NCBI GenBank assembly: GCA_015494165.1
Contig: WGBS01000225.1
Span: 1 to 8,209, forward strand
Source: Gammaproteobacteria bacterium
GTDB lineage: Bacteria; Pseudomonadota; Gammaproteobacteria; S144-34
Reading direction: 5' to 3'
DNA length: 8,209 bases
Shown here in pieces: positions 5,633-8,209 of this stretch. The notes beneath the pieces are model-generated. The model did not search any database and was not told the DNA's origin. It saw nothing but the letters and a program-made list of their open reading frames with translations. Positions within the stretch are counted from its first letter, which is position 1; the number at the start of each line of letters is the position of its first letter. A program made the position numbers and the translations under genes.

Positions 5633-6463
5633 GTGCCGGAGCTCCCGGAGGTCGAGACCACCCGCCGCGCCCTGGCCCCGCACCTGGCCGGCAGGCGCAT
5701 CGCCGCCGTGCGCGTGCGCCGCCGCGACCTGCGCGAGCCGGTGCCGCGCGGCCTCGCGCGCCGGCTCGCCGGGGCGCGCGTGACGGGGCTCGACCGCCGC
5801 GGCAAGTACCTGCTGCTCCGCACCGACCGCGGGACGCTGATCCTGCACCTCGGCATGTCCGGGAGCCTGCGGCTCGTGCCCGCCTGCGCCCCGGCCGGGC
5901 CGCACGAGCACCTCGACCTCGTCCTCGACGACGGGCGCGCGGTGCGGCTGCGCGACCCGCGGCGCTTCGGGCTCGTGCTGTGGACACCGGGCGACCCGCT
6001 CGCCCATCCCCGCCTCGCCGGGCTCGGGCCCGAGCCCTTCGACCGCCGCCTCACGGGCGCGCGGCTCTGCGCGCGGCTCGCCGGCCGGCGCGCCCCGGTG
6101 CGCAACCTCCTGCTCGACGGGCGCATCCTCGCCGGCATCGGCAACATCTACGCCAACGAGGCGCTGTTCCTCGCCGGCATCCATCCCGCCTGTCCCGGCG
6201 GCGCCCTGGCCCCGGACGACTGCGCGCGCCTGCTGCGCGCGCTGCGGCGCGTCCTGCGCGAGGCGCTGCGCGCCGGTGGCACCACGCTGCGCGACTACGT
6301 CGACGGCACGGGCGAGCCCGGCGCCTTCCAGGTGCGGCTGCGGGTCTACGGGCGCGAGGGCGAGCCCTGCCCGCGCTGCGGCGCCGCCATCCGCCGCATC
6401 ATCCCCGGCCAGCGCAGCGCGTACTTCTGCCCGCGGTGCCAGCGCTGCCCGCGGCGGTCCTGA
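5633..6463 (+). CDS. mutM: Formamidopyrimidine-DNA glycosylase (Fpg/MutM)
   Basis: Base-excision repair enzyme that removes 8-oxoguanine and formamidopyrimidines and nicks the abasic site. The 276-aa sequence is complete. It begins MPELPEVET, so removal of Met exposes the catalytic Pro2, followed by Glu3. Lys58 sits in RRGKYLL. The intercalating triad is Met75, Arg110 and Phe112 (DPRRFG). The helix-two-turn-helix region carries GIGNIYANEALF (168-179). A zinc finger is formed by Cys246/Cys249 and Cys266/Cys269. The Lys commonly seen in the I-K segment before the LMD-like motif is Arg here (APVRNLLLDGR), probably conservative. Five residues (CPRRS) follow the usual CQR ending. The GTG start at 5633 is 3 nt after the DUF4340 stop and has no strong ribosome site, which suggests translational coupling and co-transcription with the ABC cluster. 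The last 118 nt overlap the convergent ggt frame. Confidence 0.97.
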   Translation: MPELPEVETTRRALAPHLAGRRIAAVRVRRRDLREPVPRGLARRLAGARVTGLDRRGKYLLLRTDRGTLILHLGMSGSLRLVPACAPAGPHEHLDLVLDDGRAVRLRDPRRFGLVLWTPGDPLAHPRLAGLGPEPFDRRLTGARLCARLAGRRAPVRNLLLDGRILAGIGNIYANEALFLAGIHPACPGGALAPDDCARLLRALRRVLREALRAGGTTLRDYVDGTGEPGAFQVRLRVYGREGEPCPRCGAAIRRIIPGQRSAYFCPRCQRCPRRS

Positions 6464-8151
6464 GCCCGCGGCGGGGGACCCACCGGCCGCACCCTTGCCG
6501 CCCCGATGCCCCGCGGGTCCGAGGCCGCCTCCACGGTGCCGGCACGCCGGTCCCAGACCACGGCCTGCATGTTGCCGTAGGGCTCGACCTCGCGCAGGCG
6601 GTGGCCGAGCGCGCGCAGGCGCGCGGCCACGGCGGGCGCGAAGGCGCCGGGCTCGTGCTGCACCTCGTCCGGCAGGTACTGGTGGTGGAAGCGCGGGCGC
6701 GCCACCATGGCGCGCGCGCCCGCGCCCTCGGCGAAGGCGAGGGTGGCGTGCAGCACCATGCTGATGATACGGCTGCCGCCGGGCGTGCCGACGATCGCGA
6801 CGCGCGTCCCGTCGTCGAGGAAGGTCGGGCTCATGCTCGACAGCGGCCGGCGTCCGGGCGCGATGGCGTTGGCCTCGGCCCCGATCAGCCCGTAGGCGTT
6901 GGGCACGCCGGGGGCGACGGCGAAGTCGTCCATCTCGTCGTTGAGCAGCACGCCGGTGCCGGGCGCGACGAAGCCCGAGCCGAACGGATAGTTGATGGTC
7001 AGCGTCGCGGCGACGCGGTTGCCCTCGGCATCGAGGATGGAAAGGTGCGTGGTGTGCGCCCCGGCGCCCCCGGGCGTGCCGGGCGGCGGGCCGAGAGCGG
7101 CCGAGGGGGTCGCGCGGTCGAGGCGGATGCCGCGCGCGAGCCGCGCGGCGTAGGCGCGCGACAGCAGCCGCCCGAGCGGCATCTGCACCTGGTCGGGGTC
7201 GCCCAGCCACAGGGCGCGGTCGCGATAGGCGCGCCGCATGATCTCGATGAGCACGTGGGCGCGCGCGGCCGCGCCCAGCCGCTCCCAGTCGAAATGCTCC
7301 AGCATGTGGAGCATCTCGGCGAGCAGCACGCCGCCCGAGGAAGGGGGCGCGGCGCTCACGAGCCGCAGCCCGCGCCAGCGCGCGCGCACCGGCTCGCGCT
7401 CGGCGATGCGGTAGGCCGCGAGGTCCTCCAGCGTCCAGATGCCGCCCGCCGCGCGCACGCCGGCCACCAGGCGCTCGGCCAGCGGCCCGCGGTAGAAGCC
7501 CGCCGCCCCCTCCCGAGCCAGCCGCGTCAAGGCGGCGGCGAGGTCCGGCTGGCGCAGCCGCCAGCCCTCGGGGGGGACCTCGCCGTCCTTCAAAAAGATC
7601 CGCGCCGCCGTGGGCGAGGCGCGCAGGGCCGCGAGGCGCAGGCGCGCGAAGCGGCGGTAGCGGGCATCGACCGGAAAGCCCTCCCGGGCGAGGCGGATGG
7701 CGGGGGCGAGGCTGCGCGCGAGCGGCAGGCGCCCGTAGCGCGCCGCGATGTGGGCGAGCGCCGCCGGCTCGCCGGGCACGGCGGCGGCGAGCGGCCCGTC
7801 GAGGCTCGCGCCCGGCCGCGGCCGCCCCTCGGCGTCGAGGTACATGTCGCGCGTGGCGGCGAGCGGGGCGCGCTCGCGCCCGTCCACCATGACCTCGAGC
7901 CCGTCGCGCGCGCGGTGCAGGAGCCAGAAGCCGCCCCCGCCCAGGCCCGAGCTGTAGGGCTCGACCACGGCGAGCGCCGCCGAGGCTGCCACCGCCGCGT
8001 CGAAGGCGTTGCCGCCGGCGTCGAGGATCGCGAGGGCGGCCTCCGTGGCGAGCGGGTGCGCCGTGGCCACGGCCACCGCCGGCGGGCGCCAGGCGGGCGC
8101 GGCCGACGCCGGCGCCGCGAAGGCGCCGAGCGCTGCCAGCACTAGCAGCAC
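6346..8151 (-). CDS. ggt: Gamma-glutamyltransferase (gamma-glutamyltranspeptidase / glutathione hydrolase)
   Basis: Autoprocessing N-terminal-nucleophile hydrolase, normally periplasmic, that cleaves or transfers the gamma-glutamyl group of glutathione. From the GTG at 8151 the protein is 601 aa. A hydrophobic leader ends in APASA-AP (cleavage near 17-18). Family marks follow: GLGGGGF (69-75), DGRERAP with substrate-binding Arg92, and the autocleavage site before Thr367 in HTTHLSILD, which becomes the nucleophile. Others are Asn387 (INYPFGSG), Glu406 and Asp409 (LLNDEMDDF), PLSSMSP (Ser438/Ser439) and the oxyanion Gly pair in TPGGSR (458-459). The lid-loop segment PGVPNAYGLIG is present, as in E. 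coli GGT. Glu406 matches human GGT1 rather than the Gln of E. coli. The expected end is shortly after ASDPRG (543-548), but the frame continues about 50 residues to a TAG inside mutM, giving a basic tail unlike the family. The leader lacks a charged start and no ribosome site is visible, so the true start may differ. Confidence 0.93.
   Translation of the reverse strand: MLLVLAALGAFAAPASAAPAWRPPAVAVATAHPLATEAALAILDAGGNAFDAAVAASAALAVVEPYSSGLGGGGFWLLHRARDGLEVMVDGRERAPLAATRDMYLDAEGRPRPGASLDGPLAAAVPGEPAALAHIAARYGRLPLARSLAPAIRLAREGFPVDARYRRFARLRLAALRASPTAARIFLKDGEVPPEGWRLRQPDLAAALTRLAREGAAGFYRGPLAERLVAGVRAAGGIWTLEDLAAYRIAEREPVRARWRGLRLVSAAPPSSGGVLLAEMLHMLEHFDWERLGAAARAHVLIEIMRRAYRDRALWLGDPDQVQMPLGRLLSRAYAARLARGIRLDRATPSAALGPPPGTPGGAGAHTTHLSILDAEGNRVAATLTINYPFGSGFVAPGTGVLLNDEMDDFAVAPGVPNAYGLIGAEANAIAPGRRPLSSMSPTFLDDGTRVAIVGTPGGSRIISMVLHATLAFAEGAGARAMVARPRFHHQYLPDEVQHEPGAFAPAVAARLRALGHRLREVEPYGNMQAVVWDRRAGTVEAASDPRGIGAARVRPVGPPPRAQDRRGQRWHRGQKYALRWPGMMRRMAAPQRGQGSPSRP
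6429..6474. repeat. Short imperfect tandem repeat across the mutM stop
   Basis: GCCCGCGG occurs three times in the same orientation at 6429-6436, 6447-6454 and 6464-6471, spaced 18 and 17 nt. The last two copies share GCCCGCGGCGG (6447-6457 and 6464-6474). In protein terms the second copy repeats the zinc-finger end: CPRCQR is followed by CPRRS and stop. The small C-terminal extension of MutM is therefore probably a local duplication. Confidence 0.6.
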
Positions 8152-8169
8152 CGCCGCGAGACGCGGCGG
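8151..8169. repeat. Perfect hairpin at the ggt start codon
   Basis: CCGCCGCG (8151-8158) and its complement (8162-8169) flank a 3-nt loop. The stem includes the first base of the ggt GTG (8149-8151) and the sequence where a ribosome site would lie. On the minus strand no T run follows, so it is not a terminator for the upstream gene. It could lower ggt translation or simply reflect base composition. Confidence 0.5.
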
Positions 8170-8173
8170 CCGC

Positions 8174-8209
8174 TCAGCCGGCCTCGCGCATGAGGCGCTC
8201 GTATTTGGC
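8174..8209 (-). CDS. 3' end of an unidentified upstream gene (partial)
   Basis: The last eleven codons of a minus-strand gene read AKYERLMREAG followed by TGA (8174-8176); its start lies beyond the window. The charged helical ending and sensible codon choice make this the likely real frame. The stop is 22 nt before the ggt GTG, so the two genes may be co-transcribed. Too little is present to name it. Confidence 0.5.
   Translation of the reverse strand, partial: AKYERLMREAG

Noticed and set aside
6464..6520. Bidirectional terminator between mutM and ggt
   Set aside because: No stem followed by a T run on either strand; only GC-rich short repeats.
4586..7210. Minus-strand open frame of 874 codons
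   Set aside because: Crosses mutM and DUF4340 antisense and ggt in a wrong frame; no domain seen.
5305..8145. Plus-strand open frame of 946 codons across DUF4340, mutM and ggt
   Set aside because: Low-complexity Arg/Ala/Gly composition with no motif, opposite or out of frame to three genes with clear family signatures.

Overview
The window is very GC-rich bacterial DNA, almost fully coding, with third codon positions dominated by G and C. The gene families and style (a globin-coupled diguanylate cyclase, MutM, a periplasmic gamma-glutamyltransferase, a Gld-type ABC cluster next to mutM) suggest a high-GC proteobacterium, most likely a gammaproteobacterium. That placement is inference from family resemblance, not from a marker gene.

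Layout. (1) Positions 37-1080, minus strand: a diguanylate cyclase with an N-terminal haem-binding globin sensor and a C-terminal GGDEF domain. A perfect 35-bp inverted repeat of its own 3' coding end sits at the very start of the window. (2) Positions 1081-1175: a short divergent intergenic region with a terminator-like hairpin (minus orientation), a plausible sigma-70-type promoter and an unusually A/T-rich GATAATGATA element. (3) Positions 1176-6463, plus strand: five tightly packed genes that look like one operon. They are an ABC ATPase (GldA-like), an ABC-2 permease (GldF-like), a GldG-like membrane-anchored auxiliary protein, a DUF4340 membrane-anchored protein, and mutM. Gaps between them are only 1, 3, 10 and 3 nt. 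(4) Positions 6346-8151, minus strand: gamma-glutamyltransferase, convergent with mutM and overlapping its 3' end by 118 nt. (5) Positions 8174-8209, minus strand: the last 11 codons of an unidentified gene upstream of ggt.

The ATPase, permease, GldG-like and DUF4340 proteins probably form one inner-membrane machine. The ATPase and permease would be the transporter core. The two single-span or double-span proteins would place large domains on the periplasmic side. Its substrate is unknown. MutM is co-directional and apparently co-transcribed, but no functional link is visible.

The most unusual structure is inside the GldG-like gene. A region of about 130 codons, placed where I expect only a short linker, contains a 129-bp tandem repeat (two full units plus a 21-bp partial third). 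The four differences between the two units are mostly amino-acid changing in the gldG frame, but mostly synonymous in the codon-aligned antisense frame. This suggests the insert derives from a repeat with its own history. No tRNA, rRNA, CRISPR array, transposase or prophage gene was seen. No stretch above 300 bases lacks a gene.
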